Source: Caulobacter sp. UNC358MFTsu5.1
GTDB lineage: Bacteria; Pseudomonadota; Alphaproteobacteria; Caulobacterales; Caulobacteraceae
DNA: 64,000 nt
Direction of reading: 5' to 3'
NCBI RefSeq assembly: GCF_000712075.1
Contig: NZ_JONW01000008.1
Coordinates: 124,001-188,000 of the forward strand
Below, piece after piece: positions 1 through 9,319 of this stretch. Both the position numbers and the translations under genes were made by a program. The first letter of the stretch is position 1; each line of letters starts with the position of its first letter. The notes below the pieces were generated by a model. It saw only the letters and a list, made by a program, of their open reading frames with translations, was not told the origin of the DNA and did no database searches.

Positions 1-2
1 AT

Positions 3-407
3 CGCGGCGTCTATCGCTGCGCCGCCTCGATCGCCGGCCCGTCCGACATGAAGCGGTTCCTGGTCGACAAGAACCGCCTCTACGAGAGCAGCAAGAACTC
101 GACCATGCGTTTCTGGCTGCAGTACATGGGCGCCGAGGGCCTGAAGGACCCCGACTTGGCCGCGATCTCGCCGTCGCAGATGGCCGACAAGGTCGAAATC
201 CCGATCCTGCTGATCCACGGCAAGGACGACACGGTCGTGCCCTACGTCCAGAGCACCTTGATGGCCGACGCCCTGAAGAAGGCCGGCAAGCCGGTCGAAC
301 TGGTCACCCTGCCCGGTGAGGACCACTGGCTGTCGCGCGGCGCCACCCGCCTGCAGATGCTGAACTCGGTCGTCGGCTTCCTGGAGAAGAACAACCCGCC
401 CAACTGA
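3..407 (+). CDS. S9 (prolyl oligopeptidase) family peptidase, C-terminal part, cut by window edge
   Basis: The reading frame is already open at base 3 and ends at a stop at 405-407, so this is the C-terminal ~134 residues of a gene that begins before the window. The first residues (RGVYRCAASIAG) match the sequence just after the nucleophile elbow of the complete S9 peptidase at 1820-3748, and both proteins end in FLEKNNPPN, so they are paralogs. The catalytic Asp region (HGKDDT) and His region (GEDHWLSRG) are present; the Ser lies outside the window. The family hydrolyses peptides and is usually periplasmic when a signal peptide is present, which cannot be judged here. The in-frame ATG at 48 is internal, not a start. 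Confidence 0.9.
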   Translation, partial: RGVYRCAASIAGPSDMKRFLVDKNRLYESSKNSTMRFWLQYMGAEGLKDPDLAAISPSQMADKVEIPILLIHGKDDTVVPYVQSTLMADALKKAGKPVELVTLPGEDHWLSRGATRLQMLNSVVGFLEKNNPPN

Positions 408-440
408 CGGCGGATCGGAAGACCGTCAGGGCCGCCGCCG

Positions 441-454
441 TCTGAAATTTCAGA
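441..454. promoter_or_regulatory. Perfect 14-bp palindrome upstream of MFS gene
   Basis: TCTGAAATTTCAGA is a perfect palindrome ending 21 nt before the ATG at 476. It is AT-rich compared with its surroundings and sits where a promoter or operator would be. Binding by a repressor is inference only. Confidence 0.4.
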
Positions 455-475
455 TAGCGGTCGCCAGGACGCGCG

Positions 476-1762
476 ATGAGGCGTAAACCGCGCGGCCTGA
501 TGACCACGGTTTCCCCGCCCGACGCCCCGACCGCCCCCGCCGGCCTCAAGACGACGCCGGACGCCAGCCCGCGCGCGCTCTACGTGCTGCTGCTGGTGGT
601 GTTCATCAACCTGGTCGGCTTCGGGCTGGTGATCCCGCTGCTGCCCTTCTACGCCAAGTCGCTGAACGCCAGCCCGTGGCAGGTGACGGCGCTGTTCTCG
701 GCCTATTCGCTGGGCCAGTTCCTGGCCGAGCCGTTCTGGGGCCGGCTCTCCGACCGCATCGGCCGCCGGCCGGTGCTGATCGTCACCATCCTGGCCAACA
801 CCCTGTCCTATGTGGCCCTCGCCTTCGCCCCCACCATCGGCATGGCCTTCCTGGTGCGCCTCCTCAGCGGGTTCGGCGGCGGCAATATCTCGACCATCCA
901 GGGCTACATGGCCGACGTCACCCCGCCCGAGAAGCGGGCGGGACGCATGGGCCTGCTGGGCTCGGCCTTCGGCATGGGTTTCGTGGTCGGCCCCACCCTG
1001 GGCGGGCTGCTGCCGGGCCTGGCCCACCTCTTCGGCCATTCCGACACCGGCCGCCTGGCCTTCCAGATCCCGCTGCTGACCGCCGCGGCCCTGGCGGCGA
1101 TCGCCTCGCTGGGCGTGTTCCTGCTCGTGGTCGAGAGCCGCGCGCCCAGTCACAAGGACGCCCCGGTGATCCGCCGCCGCGACCACCTGGCCGCCGCCGC
1201 CGCCCACCCGGTGCTGTCGCGCGTGCTGCTGGTCACCCTGGTCTCGACCGCCGCCTTCGCCGGCATGGAGTCGGTCTTCGGCCTGTGGACCCAGGCCCGC
1301 TTCGACTGGGGTCCGCGCCAGGTGGGCCTGTGCTTCGCGGTGATCGGGGTGATCGCCTCGGTCGGCCAGGGCCTGATCACCGGACGCCTCGCCCGCCGGT
1401 TCGGCGAGGCCAAGGTGCTGACCACGGGGCTGGCGATCATCGCGCTGAGCCTGGCCCTGACGCCGTTCGTGCCGACCAGCGCCTTCGTGCCGCTGGCCGT
1501 CGGCTGCACCGCCTTCGGCCAGTCGCTGGTCTTCCCCTGCGTGGCGGCCCTGATCTCGCGCGCCACCCCGCCCGACAAGCAGGGCGCCATGCTGGGCCTG
1601 AACATGGCCGCCGGCTCGCTGGCCCGGATGACCGGCCCGATGATCGCGGGGCCCCTGTTCGGCCTGGCGATCGGCGGCCCCTACTGGCTGGGCGCGGTGC
1701 TGATGCTGCCGGCCGTCGCCTTCGCCCTGACCATCGAGCATCGGGTCAAGGCCGCGGCCTGA
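476..1762 (+). CDS. MFS transporter, TetA/multidrug-efflux-like
   Basis: 428 residues with about 12 hydrophobic segments, the usual size of a 12-TM major facilitator. The first TM region (LVVFINLVGFGLVIPLLPFY) and the loop 2-3 motif (GRLSDRIGRRPVL) are typical of drug:H+ antiporters of the TetA/DHA1 type in the inner membrane. An AGGA at 466-469 lies 6 nt before the ATG at 476 and supports this start. An in-frame ATG at 500 would remove eight residues and has no visible ribosome site. A perfect palindrome at 441-454 could be its operator. It lies between two S9 peptidase paralogs, so export of peptide-like compounds is possible, but the substrate is unknown. Confidence 0.85.
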   Translation: MRRKPRGLMTTVSPPDAPTAPAGLKTTPDASPRALYVLLLVVFINLVGFGLVIPLLPFYAKSLNASPWQVTALFSAYSLGQFLAEPFWGRLSDRIGRRPVLIVTILANTLSYVALAFAPTIGMAFLVRLLSGFGGGNISTIQGYMADVTPPEKRAGRMGLLGSAFGMGFVVGPTLGGLLPGLAHLFGHSDTGRLAFQIPLLTAAALAAIASLGVFLLVVESRAPSHKDAPVIRRRDHLAAAAAHPVLSRVLLVTLVSTAAFAGMESVFGLWTQARFDWGPRQVGLCFAVIGVIASVGQGLITGRLARRFGEAKVLTTGLAIIALSLALTPFVPTSAFVPLAVGCTAFGQSLVFPCVAALISRATPPDKQGAMLGLNMAAGSLARMTGPMIAGPLFGLAIGGPYWLGAVLMLPAVAFALTIEHRVKAAA

Positions 1763-1819
1763 GGCTCGACAGCTTCACCGTGGGCCGCTAATCCTCTCAA
1801 CATTGAGTTGGGGGAGTTC

Positions 1820-3748
1820 ATGTTGAAGTTGTTCGCCGGCGCCGCCCTGGCCGCGCTGGTTTCGTCGAGCGCCGCCCTGGGCGCCTCGCTCGACGCTTAC
1901 GGCCGCCTGCCGGCCATCACCGACGTCGAAATCTCGAGCGACGGCGCCAACCTGGCCTATATCGCCCACGACGGCGGAACCAGCCGGGTCATCATCCAGC
2001 CCCTGAACGGCGGCGAGGTCCAGAGCGTGGATTTCGGCAAGGTGAAGATGCGCGGCGTGATGTGGGGCGATCCGAACCATGTGGTGGCGCTGGTTTCCCG
2101 TACGGGGTCGGTCGAGAACCAGACCTATGTCGGCGAGATGTTCCAGGCCACGAGCATCAACATCAAGACCGGCGCCTCGGTACAGTTGCCGAAGAAGTCG
2201 GCCGAGACCGTGCAGAACGTGCTCAGCTCCACCCCGGTGGGCGGCGTTGTCGGCGGCAAGCCGACGGTGTTCGCCCAACTCTACGCCGGCGAACAGAGCA
2301 ACTCCTGGCAGGAAGGGCGCTTCGACCTCTATCGCATCGATCCAGACACCGGCAGCGCCACGATGGTGCAGATGGGCGATTTCAACACGACCGAGTACCT
2401 GTTCAAGACGGACGGCTCGGTGATCGGCCGAACGCGCTACGACCGCGACAACTCGCGCTGGTCGATGGAACTGCGCAAGAACGGCAAATGGGTCGACGCC
2501 TATGTCGTCACCGCGCCGATCGACGGCCCGTCGATGCTGGGCTTGTCGCTCGACGAGAAGTCGGTGGTGATGTCGATCCTCGACGACAAGACCAAGGACT
2601 ACCGCCTGGCCGACCTGGACATCGCTACCGGCAAGTTGGGCGACTTCTACGGTCCGAACGAGTCCTTCAAGATGGTCTACGACGACGCCAATCACGTGAT
2701 CGGGCGCGTCACCGAGGCCGGCTACAAGCAGTACGCGTTCGACGAACCGCGCCTGGCCGCCGCCTGGGCCGCGATCAGCGGTGTTTTCCCGGGTCGCCAA
2801 TTGAGCCTGTCGTCACACACCGAGGACTACACCAAGGTCGTCTTCTACGCCGAAGGGACGGGCGAGCCGGGCGGCTATTATCTGCTGGACCTGAACGCCA
2901 AGAAGCTCAGCAAGGTCGGCTCGGCCTATCCGGGCCTCACCGCCGCCGACGTGGCCGAAGTGCGGGCGATCACCTACAAGGCCGCCGACGGCTTGCCAAT
3001 CCATGCCTACCTGACCCTGCCGCCCGGGAAGGCCGTCAAGAACCTGCCACTGATCGTCTTCCCCCACGGCGGCCCGGAAGACCGGGACGAAGCCAGCTTC
3101 GATTGGTGGGCCCAGGCCATGGCCTCGCGCGGCTATGCCGTGCTGCAGCCCAATTTCCGCGGTTCGACCGGATATGGCGAAAGCTTCATCCGGGCGGGCG
3201 ACGGGGAGTGGGGCGGCAAGATGCAGACCGACCTTTCGGACGGCGTCCGCTTCCTGGCCGGCAAAGGCCTTGTCGATCCCAAGAGGGTCTGCATCGCCGG
3301 GGCCAGCTATGGCGGCTACGCGGCTCTTGCGGGCATCACGCTCGACAAGGGGGTCTATCGCTGCGCCGCCTCGGTGGCCGGAATCAGCGACGTCGCCGAA
3401 CTGATCAAGTTCGACACTCTCCGCTACAACGAGGAAAGCTCGATCGTGCGCTACCGCAAGCGTTGGTTCGGCGTGACCTCGATCTCCGACCCCAAGCTGG
3501 GCGCACGCTCCCCGGCCCGCCACGCCGATCAGGCCGACGGCCCCGTGCTGTTGATCCATGGCAAGGACGACACCCGCGTCCAATACAGCCAAAGCACCGC
3601 GATGCGCTCGGCCCTGGAGAAGGCGCACAAGCCCGTCGAGTTCGTGACCCTGCGCGAGGAGGATCACTTCCTTTCGCGCGAAGCCACGCGCCAGCAGATG
3701 CTGTCCGCCCTGATCACCTTCCTCGAGAAGAACAACCCGCCGAACTAG
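1820..3748 (+). CDS. S9 family peptidase (prolyl oligopeptidase/DPP-like), exported
   Basis: 642 residues from ATG 1820, which follows a GGGGGAG ribosome site at 1810-1816; the upstream in-frame TTG at 1808 overlaps that site and is rejected. The N-terminus (MLKLFAGAALAALVSSSAALG) is a signal peptide, so the enzyme should be periplasmic. Residues ~25-370 form the beta-propeller-like region and ~390-642 the alpha/beta-hydrolase domain. The nucleophile elbow is GASYGG (Ser496), the Asp is in HGKDDT (583/584) and the His in REEDHF (616), so the triad is intact. It is paralogous to the truncated gene at 3-407. Confidence 0.9.
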   Translation: MLKLFAGAALAALVSSSAALGASLDAYGRLPAITDVEISSDGANLAYIAHDGGTSRVIIQPLNGGEVQSVDFGKVKMRGVMWGDPNHVVALVSRTGSVENQTYVGEMFQATSINIKTGASVQLPKKSAETVQNVLSSTPVGGVVGGKPTVFAQLYAGEQSNSWQEGRFDLYRIDPDTGSATMVQMGDFNTTEYLFKTDGSVIGRTRYDRDNSRWSMELRKNGKWVDAYVVTAPIDGPSMLGLSLDEKSVVMSILDDKTKDYRLADLDIATGKLGDFYGPNESFKMVYDDANHVIGRVTEAGYKQYAFDEPRLAAAWAAISGVFPGRQLSLSSHTEDYTKVVFYAEGTGEPGGYYLLDLNAKKLSKVGSAYPGLTAADVAEVRAITYKAADGLPIHAYLTLPPGKAVKNLPLIVFPHGGPEDRDEASFDWWAQAMASRGYAVLQPNFRGSTGYGESFIRAGDGEWGGKMQTDLSDGVRFLAGKGLVDPKRVCIAGASYGGYAALAGITLDKGVYRCAASVAGISDVAELIKFDTLRYNEESSIVRYRKRWFGVTSISDPKLGARSPARHADQADGPVLLIHGKDDTRVQYSQSTAMRSALEKAHKPVEFVTLREEDHFLSREATRQQMLSALITFLEKNNPPN

Positions 3749-3768
3749 TCCGACGGCGGACCTGCGCG

Positions 3769-3804
3769 AGGGGCGGAGACGGCGCTTGCCTTCTCCGCCC
3801 CTTT
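3769..3804 (+). terminator. Probable rho-independent terminator after S9 peptidase
   Basis: An 11-bp perfect stem (AGGGGCGGAGA pairing with TCTCCGCCCCT) with a 12-nt loop is followed by a short TT run. It lies 20 nt after the peptidase stop and before rpmI. Confidence 0.6.
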
Positions 3805-3908
3805 CCCGTACTAACCCCGCCTTTCCGGAACCGCCTGGCCAGTTTGGCATGCCATGGCGGTTCGTCATGCTATCCAGAGGACGGGGCCGTTAAACGCTCC
3901 GACGCGAA

Positions 3909-4109
3909 ATGCCTAAGTTGAAGACGAAGTCGGGCGCTAAGAAGCGCTTCAAGATCACCGCCACGGGCAAGCTCAAAGCCGGCGTCGCCGGCAAGCGCCA
4001 CCGTCTGATCGGCCACAACGGCAAGTACATCCGCCAAAACCGCGGAACGAAGGTGATGAGCGAGGCTGACGCCAAGACCATCCGTTCGTACCTGCCCTAC
4101 GGCCTTTAA
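3909..4109 (+). CDS. rpmI: 50S ribosomal protein L35
   Basis: 66 residues starting [20 protein letters not shown], the diagnostic L35 N-terminus, very Lys/Arg-rich and of family length. It binds 23S rRNA in the large subunit. It is followed 15 nt later by rplT, the conserved L35-L20 pair. The often-associated infC is not upstream here; an S9 peptidase is. No strong Shine-Dalgarno is seen before the ATG. Confidence 0.98.
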   Translation: MPKLKTKSGAKKRFKITATGKLKAGVAGKRHRLIGHNGKYIRQNRGTKVMSEADAKTIRSYLPYGL

Positions 4110-4124
4110 GAGGAGCGCTGACAC

Positions 4125-4484
4125 ATGGCTCGCGTTAAACGTGGCGTCACCGCCCACGCCAAGCACAAGAAGGTTCTTGAACAGGCGAAGGGCTTCTACG
4201 GCCGCCGCAAGAACACCATCCGCACGGCCAAGGCCGCGGTCGACAAGGCCGGCCAGTACGCCTATCGCGACCGCAAGGTGCGCAAGCGCGCCTTCCGTTC
4301 GCTGTGGATCCAACGCATCAACGCCGGCGCCCGCACCGAGGGCTTCACCTACTCGCAGTTTATCCACGGCCTGGACGTGGCGGGTATCGTGATCGACCGT
4401 AAGGTCCTCTCGGACATCGCGGGCAACGACCCGGTCGCGTTCAAGGCCATCGCCGACAAGGTCCGCGCCGCCCTGGCCGCTTAA
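4125..4484 (+). CDS. rplT: 50S ribosomal protein L20
   Basis: 119 residues beginning [20 protein letters not shown] with the [14 protein letters not shown] and QRINAGAR blocks of L20. It is an early assembly protein of the 50S subunit and in some bacteria autoregulates the rpmI-rplT transcript. An AGGAG at 4110-4114 precedes the ATG. The gene is followed by a strong terminator at 4519-4551 that separates it from pheS. Confidence 0.98.
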   Translation: MARVKRGVTAHAKHKKVLEQAKGFYGRRKNTIRTAKAAVDKAGQYAYRDRKVRKRAFRSLWIQRINAGARTEGFTYSQFIHGLDVAGIVIDRKVLSDIAGNDPVAFKAIADKVRAALAA

Positions 4485-4518
4485 GGTCTTTTTCGGGTTC
4501 CGACCCGATTGCGATCTG

Positions 4519-4551
4519 AAAAGCCCTCCGGCGCGAGCCGGAGGGCTTTTT
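4519..4551 (+). terminator. Strong rho-independent terminator between rplT and pheS
   Basis: A perfect 14-bp stem (AAAAGCCCTCCGGC with its complement) is closed by a GCGA (GNRA) tetraloop and ends in a five-T run. Readthrough or attenuation into pheS is possible, but no leader peptide is seen. Confidence 0.9.
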
Positions 4552-4604
4552 GCTGCGCGCTCCCCTACTCCCCGTCCCACGAATGCTCTAGACGGAACCC
4601 CGTC

Positions 4605-5678
4605 ATGACCGATCTCACCACTCTCGAAGCCGACGTGCTGGCCCAGGTGGCCGCCGCCGGCGATCTCGCCGCCCTGGACGCCGTGCGCGTTTCCGCCCTG
4701 GGCAAGACCGGCTCGATCTCGGGCCTGCTCAAGACCCTGGGCGCCATGAGCCCCGACGAGCGCAAGGAGCGCGGCGCGGCCATCAACGTCCTGCGCGACC
4801 GCGTGCAGACGGCGCTGAACGACAAGAAGGCCGCGCTGGAAACCGCCGCCCTCGACGCGCGCCTGGCCAGCGAGACCCTGGACCTGACCCTGCCGGCCCC
4901 GCACCGCCGCCGCGGCAGCGTCCACCCGACCATGCAGACCATGGACGAGATGATCGCCATCTTCGCCGAGATGGGCTTCGCCGTGGCCGAGGGTCCGGAC
5001 ATCGAGGACGACTTCCACAACTTCACGGCCCTGAACTTCCCGCCCAAGCACCCGGCGCGGGAAATGCACGACACCTTCTTCTTCAACACGAAAGAAGACG
5101 GCGAGCGCATGCTGCTGCGCACCCACACCAGCCCCGTGCAGGTGCGGACCATGGTGTCGCAGAAGCCGCCGATCCGGATCATCGCCCCGGGCCGCACCTA
5201 TCGCGTCGACAACGACGCCACCCACACGCCGGTGTTCCACCAGGTCGAGGGCCTGGTGATCGACAAGGGCATCCACATGGGTCACCTGAAGTGGACCCTG
5301 GAGACCTTCCTGGCGCGGTTCTTCGAGACCGACGCGGTGACCACCCAGTTCCGGCCGCACCACTTCCCGTTCACCGAGCCGTCGGCCGAGATGGACGTGC
5401 AGTGCGACCGCTCGGGCGGCGAGATCAAGATCGGCCAGGGCACGTCCTGGCTCGAGATCCTGGGCTGCGGCATGGTCCATCCGAACGTGCTGCGCGCCTG
5501 CGGCATCGATCCGGACGAGTACCAGGGCTTCGCCTTCGGCATGGGCGTCGATCGGCTGGGGATGCTGAAGTACGGCATGCCGGACCTCCGCGACATGTGG
5601 GCGTCCGACAGCCGCTGGCTGAGCCACTACGGCTTCTCGGCCTTCGCCGCCCCCAACGCCGCCTCGGGACTGAGCTGA
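4605..5678 (+). CDS. pheS: Phenylalanine--tRNA ligase alpha subunit
   Basis: 357 residues from the ATG at 4605 ([15 protein letters not shown]); an upstream in-frame extension to 4509 would start inside the terminator and is rejected. The N-terminal coiled-coil tRNA-binding arm is followed by the class II catalytic core: motif 2 region [17 protein letters not shown] and motif 3 [14 protein letters not shown]. It forms an alpha2-beta2 enzyme with PheT that charges tRNA-Phe. The stop overlaps the next start as ATGA. Confidence 0.97.
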   Translation: MTDLTTLEADVLAQVAAAGDLAALDAVRVSALGKTGSISGLLKTLGAMSPDERKERGAAINVLRDRVQTALNDKKAALETAALDARLASETLDLTLPAPHRRRGSVHPTMQTMDEMIAIFAEMGFAVAEGPDIEDDFHNFTALNFPPKHPAREMHDTFFFNTKEDGERMLLRTHTSPVQVRTMVSQKPPIRIIAPGRTYRVDNDATHTPVFHQVEGLVIDKGIHMGHLKWTLETFLARFFETDAVTTQFRPHHFPFTEPSAEMDVQCDRSGGEIKIGQGTSWLEILGCGMVHPNVLRACGIDPDEYQGFAFGMGVDRLGMLKYGMPDLRDMWASDSRWLSHYGFSAFAAPNAASGLS

Positions 5679-6073
5679 TGACCCAGAGCTTCCAACAAGG
5701 CGGCCGCCCGGGCCGCATCCCCACCGACGCCCTGGCCAAGGTGTTCGAGAACCTCGACCTGTCGCTCTACGACCTGTACCGCGCCAATTTCGCGGCGGGC
5801 CAGCGGACCCTCTCGGGCCGCACCTTCCGCAACTGCCGGATCGAGGGTCCGGCGGTGATGCTGGTGCTCGACAACTGCAATTTCGACGCCACCAACTTCG
5901 GCCCCAACGGCGGCGACGTGCGCAACCTCGTGCTGCGCCCGGCCAGCCCCACCTCCGTCATCGGCACGATCCCCGTCGAGGACTGCCAATTCATCAACTG
6001 CGAGTTCTTCGGCCTGGGCTTCACCGGCCCCGCCCAATTCCTCGATCAGTTGCTGGCGCTGGAAACGCGATAA
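5678..6073 (+). CDS. Small protein of unknown function inserted between pheS and pheT
   Basis: 131 residues ([17 protein letters not shown]...LLALETR). Its start overlaps the pheS stop (ATGA) and its stop overlaps the pheT start (TAATG), so translation is probably coupled to both. The middle ([28 protein letters not shown], residues ~48-75) has the NCxF/CxI spacing of a short pentapeptide-like or beta-helical strand stack, and Cys/Asn-Cys pairs recur near the C-terminus ([12 protein letters not shown]). No catalytic motif or signal peptide is seen. It could be a stability or assembly partner of PheST, but that rests only on position. Confidence 0.8.
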   Translation: MTQSFQQGGRPGRIPTDALAKVFENLDLSLYDLYRANFAAGQRTLSGRTFRNCRIEGPAVMLVLDNCNFDATNFGPNGGDVRNLVLRPASPTSVIGTIPVEDCQFINCEFFGLGFTGPAQFLDQLLALETR

Positions 6074-8511
6074 TGAAGTTCACCCTTTCCTGGCTCAAGG
6101 ACCACCTCGACACAGAGGCGTCCGCCACCGACGTCGTCGCCGCCATGACCATGGCCGGCCTCGAGGTCGAACACGTCACCGATCCGGCGTCGAAGCTGGC
6201 CGCCTTCACCGTGGCCAAGATCGTCGAGGCCGTGCAGCACCCCAACGCCGACCGCCTCCGCGTCTGCCAGGTCGACACCGTCGACGGCCGCAAGGAGATC
6301 GTCTGCGGCGCGCCCAACGCCCGTCCGGGCCTGACCACCGTCTACGCCCCGATCGGCGCCTATGTGCCCGGCCTGGGCGTGACCCTGGTCGAGAAGCCGG
6401 TGCGCGGCGTGGTGTCCAACGGCATGCTGTGCTCGGGCTCCGAGCTGGAGGCCGACGACGGCTCCGAGGGCATCCTGGAGCTGTCGAACGACCTGGCCGT
6501 CGGGACCCCGGCCGCCCAGGCCCTGGGCCTGGAGGCCGTGATCGACTTCGAGGTCACCCCCAACCGCCCCGACTGGCTGGGCGTGGCGGGCATCGCCCGC
6601 GATCTCGCGGCAGCGGGTGTGGGCACGCTGAAGGACCTGTCGATCGCCCCCGTGCCGGGGACCTTCCCCTGCCCGATCGCGATCAAGGTCGACGGCGACG
6701 CCTGTCCGGTGTTCGCCGGCCGCCTGATCAAGGGCGTCAAGAACGGCCCCTCGCCCAAGTGGCTGCAGGACCGCCTGAAGGCCATCGGCCTGCGCCCGAT
6801 CAACGCCCTGGTCGACGTCACCAACCTGATCTCGTACGACCGCGCCCGGCCGCTGCACGTCTATGACGCGGCCAAGCTGGTCGGGACCGTGATCGAGGCG
6901 CGGCTGGGCCATCACGGCGTCAACGGCGACGAGCACCTGATCGCCCTGGACGGCAAGACCTACGAGCTGACGCCCGAGATGAGCGTGATCTCCGACGCCG
7001 CCGGCGAGCGGCCGATCGGCCTGGGCGGCGTGATGGGCGGCGAAAGCACCGGCTGCTCGGACGAGACCGTCGACGTCTTCGTGGAATGCGCCTGGTTCGA
7101 GCCGATCCGCATCGCCCAGACGGGCCGCGCCACCGGCATCGCCAGCGACGCCCAGTACCGCTTCGCCCGCACGGTCGACACCGGCTCGGTCGTGCCGGGC
7201 CTGGAGCTGGCCACCAAGCTGATCCTGGAGCTGTGCGGCGGCCAGCCGTCCGACATCGTCGTCGCCGGCGAGGCCCCGGCCGCGCCCGGCCCGATCCTGT
7301 TCGACCCGGCCTATGTCGGCCAGCTGTCGGGCCTGGAGATCGCCCCCGAGCGTTCCCTGAAAATCCTGACGGACCTGGGCTTCACGATCGAGCCGCCCAA
7401 GGACGTCTCGACCGCGGCCTTCGCCACGAACGCCGAGAGCGTGGTCTGCGTGACCCCGCCCACCTTCCGCCGCGACGTGGAAGGCAAGGCCGACCTGGTG
7501 GAGGAAGTGGCCCGCATCGCCGGCTACGGCGAGCTGCCCTCGACGGCCCTGCCCGAGGTCCCGCGCGCCGTCGGCGGCGTGCTGACAGCCAAGCAGGCCC
7601 GCGCCCGCACCGCGCGCCGCGCCCTGGCGGCCGGCGGCTACGCCGAGGCCCTGACCTACAGCTTCACCAGCCGCAAGACGGCCGAGCTGTTCGGCGGTGG
7701 CCAGGACGTGCTGATGCTGGCCAATCCGATCGCCTCGGAGCTGGATTGCATGCGCCCGTCGCTGCTGCCCAACCTGATCGACGCGGCCGGCCGCAACGCC
7801 CGCCAGGGTTTCCCGGACATCGCCCTGTTCGAGATCGGCCCGGTGTTCTTCGGCGACCGCCCGCAGGACCAGAAGACCGCCGTCGCCGCCATCCTGGCCC
7901 CCCGCGCCCCGCGCGGCTGGGACAAGGCGCCGGCCGAGAACCTGTTCGACGTGAAGGCCGACCTGCTGGCCCTGCTGGAGGAGATCGGCGCGCCGGTCGC
8001 CTCGCTGCAGACCGCCCAGGGCTCGGCCTCGTCCTGGTGGCATCCCGGCCGCTCGGCCCGCCTGCAGCTGGGCCCCAAGGCGGTGCTGGCCGAGTTCGGC
8101 GAACTGCATCCGGCGGTCCTCAAGGCCCTGGACGTGGCGGGCCCGGTCTACGGCTTCGAGATCACCCTGGAAGCCGTGCCCGAGCCGAAGAAGAAGGCCA
8201 TCAAGTCGCGTCCGGCGTTCAGCCCCTCGCCCCTGATGCCCCTGACCCGCGACTTCGCCTTCGTGGCCGACAAGGCCAAGGCGGCGGGCGACTTGGTCAA
8301 GGCCGCGGCCGGCGCCGACAAGGCGCTGATCGACGCCGTGCGGGTGTTCGACGTCTACGAGGGCCCCGGCGTGCCGGACGGCGCCAAGTCGATCGCCCTC
8401 GAGGTGGTGGTCCAGCCGCGCGACAAGACCCTGACCGAAGCCGAGATCGAGGCCCTGTCGGCCAAGATCGTGGCGGCGGTCGAGAAGGCCGGCGGGAAGC
8501 TGCGGTCTTAG
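6073..8511 (+). CDS. pheT: Phenylalanine--tRNA ligase beta subunit
   Basis: 812 residues, normal for bacterial PheT. Order of domains: EMAP-like tRNA-binding OB fold (~40-150), B3/B4 editing domain (~210-380), B5 domain (~400-475), the inactive synthetase core (~490-700) and the C-terminal ferredoxin-fold anticodon-binding domain (~715-812). It pairs with PheS and edits Tyr-tRNA-Phe. Its ATG shares one base with the stop of the 131-residue gene upstream. Large open frames on both strands here are high-GC shadows. Confidence 0.97.
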   Translation: MKFTLSWLKDHLDTEASATDVVAAMTMAGLEVEHVTDPASKLAAFTVAKIVEAVQHPNADRLRVCQVDTVDGRKEIVCGAPNARPGLTTVYAPIGAYVPGLGVTLVEKPVRGVVSNGMLCSGSELEADDGSEGILELSNDLAVGTPAAQALGLEAVIDFEVTPNRPDWLGVAGIARDLAAAGVGTLKDLSIAPVPGTFPCPIAIKVDGDACPVFAGRLIKGVKNGPSPKWLQDRLKAIGLRPINALVDVTNLISYDRARPLHVYDAAKLVGTVIEARLGHHGVNGDEHLIALDGKTYELTPEMSVISDAAGERPIGLGGVMGGESTGCSDETVDVFVECAWFEPIRIAQTGRATGIASDAQYRFARTVDTGSVVPGLELATKLILELCGGQPSDIVVAGEAPAAPGPILFDPAYVGQLSGLEIAPERSLKILTDLGFTIEPPKDVSTAAFATNAESVVCVTPPTFRRDVEGKADLVEEVARIAGYGELPSTALPEVPRAVGGVLTAKQARARTARRALAAGGYAEALTYSFTSRKTAELFGGGQDVLMLANPIASELDCMRPSLLPNLIDAAGRNARQGFPDIALFEIGPVFFGDRPQDQKTAVAAILAPRAPRGWDKAPAENLFDVKADLLALLEEIGAPVASLQTAQGSASSWWHPGRSARLQLGPKAVLAEFGELHPAVLKALDVAGPVYGFEITLEAVPEPKKKAIKSRPAFSPSPLMPLTRDFAFVADKAKAAGDLVKAAAGADKALIDAVRVFDVYEGPGVPDGAKSIALEVVVQPRDKTLTEAEIEALSAKIVAAVEKAGGKLRS

Positions 8512-8520
8512 GATCAAAGG

Positions 8521-8632
8521 CCCTCCCCCTGTGGGGGAGGCGGCCCGAATGGGCCGGTGGGGGGAGCAGACCCGCGTCGGCGAACTCCCCCCTCCGTCGG
8601 CTTCGCCGACACCTCCTCCATGGGGGGAGGAC
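8521..8632. repeat. Palindromic intergenic repeat, family A
   Basis: Starts with CCCTCCCCCTGTGGGGGAGG and ends with a mirrored GGGGGGAGG block, with an inner CCGTCGGCTTCGCCGAC hairpin. Related copies occur at 12625-12760, 13474-13607 and 30112-30246, always between genes. Confidence 0.8.
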
Positions 8633-8758
8633 CTATTGGGCGCCCGCCGCACATTTCTTGCGCACCCGGCTCCAATCGCCGCACGCGCCCGGCAAAGCCT
8701 TGCGCTAACCCTACGCCCACGCTAACTGTGTAATCGCACACGGAGTTTCGCCGCCGTC

Positions 8759-8905
8759 ATGCTCTCGCAGCTGGCCATGAACGTTCTGATCGCCACCGGC
8801 CTCACCGCCGGCGTCGCGATCTCGTGCGCGCGCGCCATTATGATGCAGGCCAAGATTAAAACCGTTCGTGTGCGAACGGGGCAGCACAGGCGCGCGGTCG
8901 ACTAG
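8759..8905 (+). CDS. Candidate 48-residue membrane-associated small protein
   Basis: ATG 8759 to TAG 8905 encodes 48 residues. The first ~25 (MLSQLAMNVLIATGLTAGVA) form one hydrophobic helix and the tail is basic (KIKTVRVRTGQHRRAVD), giving an N-out/C-in-like membrane peptide. It is preceded by an AT-richer segment and followed 33 nt later by a clear terminator, which together look like a complete small transcription unit. I do not recognise a family; the alternative is that the transcript is a noncoding RNA. Confidence 0.5.
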   Translation: MLSQLAMNVLIATGLTAGVAISCARAIMMQAKIKTVRVRTGQHRRAVD

Positions 8906-8938
8906 ACGACCAAAAAGCCGAAAGATCGCAAGATCCGC

Positions 8939-8971
8939 AAAGCCCCGCTTCCCACCAGGAGCGGGGTTTTT
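8939..8971 (+). terminator. Rho-independent terminator
   Basis: Stem CCCCGCT/AGCGGGG extended by A-T pairs, ~10-nt loop, then a T5 run. It ends the small unit at 8759-8905 just before the gene at 9023. Confidence 0.8.
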
Positions 8972-9022
8972 GCTGTGCGGTCATCGGTCCTCCCTTCAAA
9001 CCCAAAGGATCCGAGAACACCC

Positions 9023-9319
9023 ATGAGCTACCTGCCTTCCCCACCCGCCTTCCACTCCGACCCCGAAGGCGTCACCGTCCACCAGCTGCTGCTGGCCGCC
9101 CAGGACGCCCCGTCCGCGCTGGAAGCCGTCCGCCAGGGCCTGGCCGACAGCGGCGCCGAGCTGTGCGGCCTGACGATGAAGCCGGTCGGCCAGATCGTCG
9201 AAGGGTCCTTGCGCGTCCGCCACCTCAGCGACCAGGCGGCTCGCCTGCTGGCCCGCGACCTGGCCGCGTGGCCCGGCGTCACCTCGGCCAGCGTCGAGCA
9301 TCAGTGGGTGCGGCCTTGA
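9023..9319 (+). CDS. Small ACT-like (regulatory-domain-like) protein
   Basis: 98 residues from ATG 9023 (MSYLPSPPAFHSDPEGVTVH). A longer in-frame start at 8975 would overlap the terminator tail and is less likely. The pattern VTVHQLLLAAQ-helix-GAELCGLTM-strand-SLRVRHL-helix-VTSASVEHQWV suggests a beta-alpha-beta-beta-alpha-beta ACT-like fold, but no family is certain. The stop overlaps or abuts the start of the next small protein, which seems to have a similar fold, so the two may be a pair. Confidence 0.65.
   Translation: MSYLPSPPAFHSDPEGVTVHQLLLAAQDAPSALEAVRQGLADSGAELCGLTMKPVGQIVEGSLRVRHLSDQAARLLARDLAAWPGVTSASVEHQWVRP

Noticed and set aside
6046..8652. An 868-codon minus-strand frame opposite pheT
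   Set aside because: Shadow of pheT; low-complexity Gly/Arg/Gln composition, no ribosome site.
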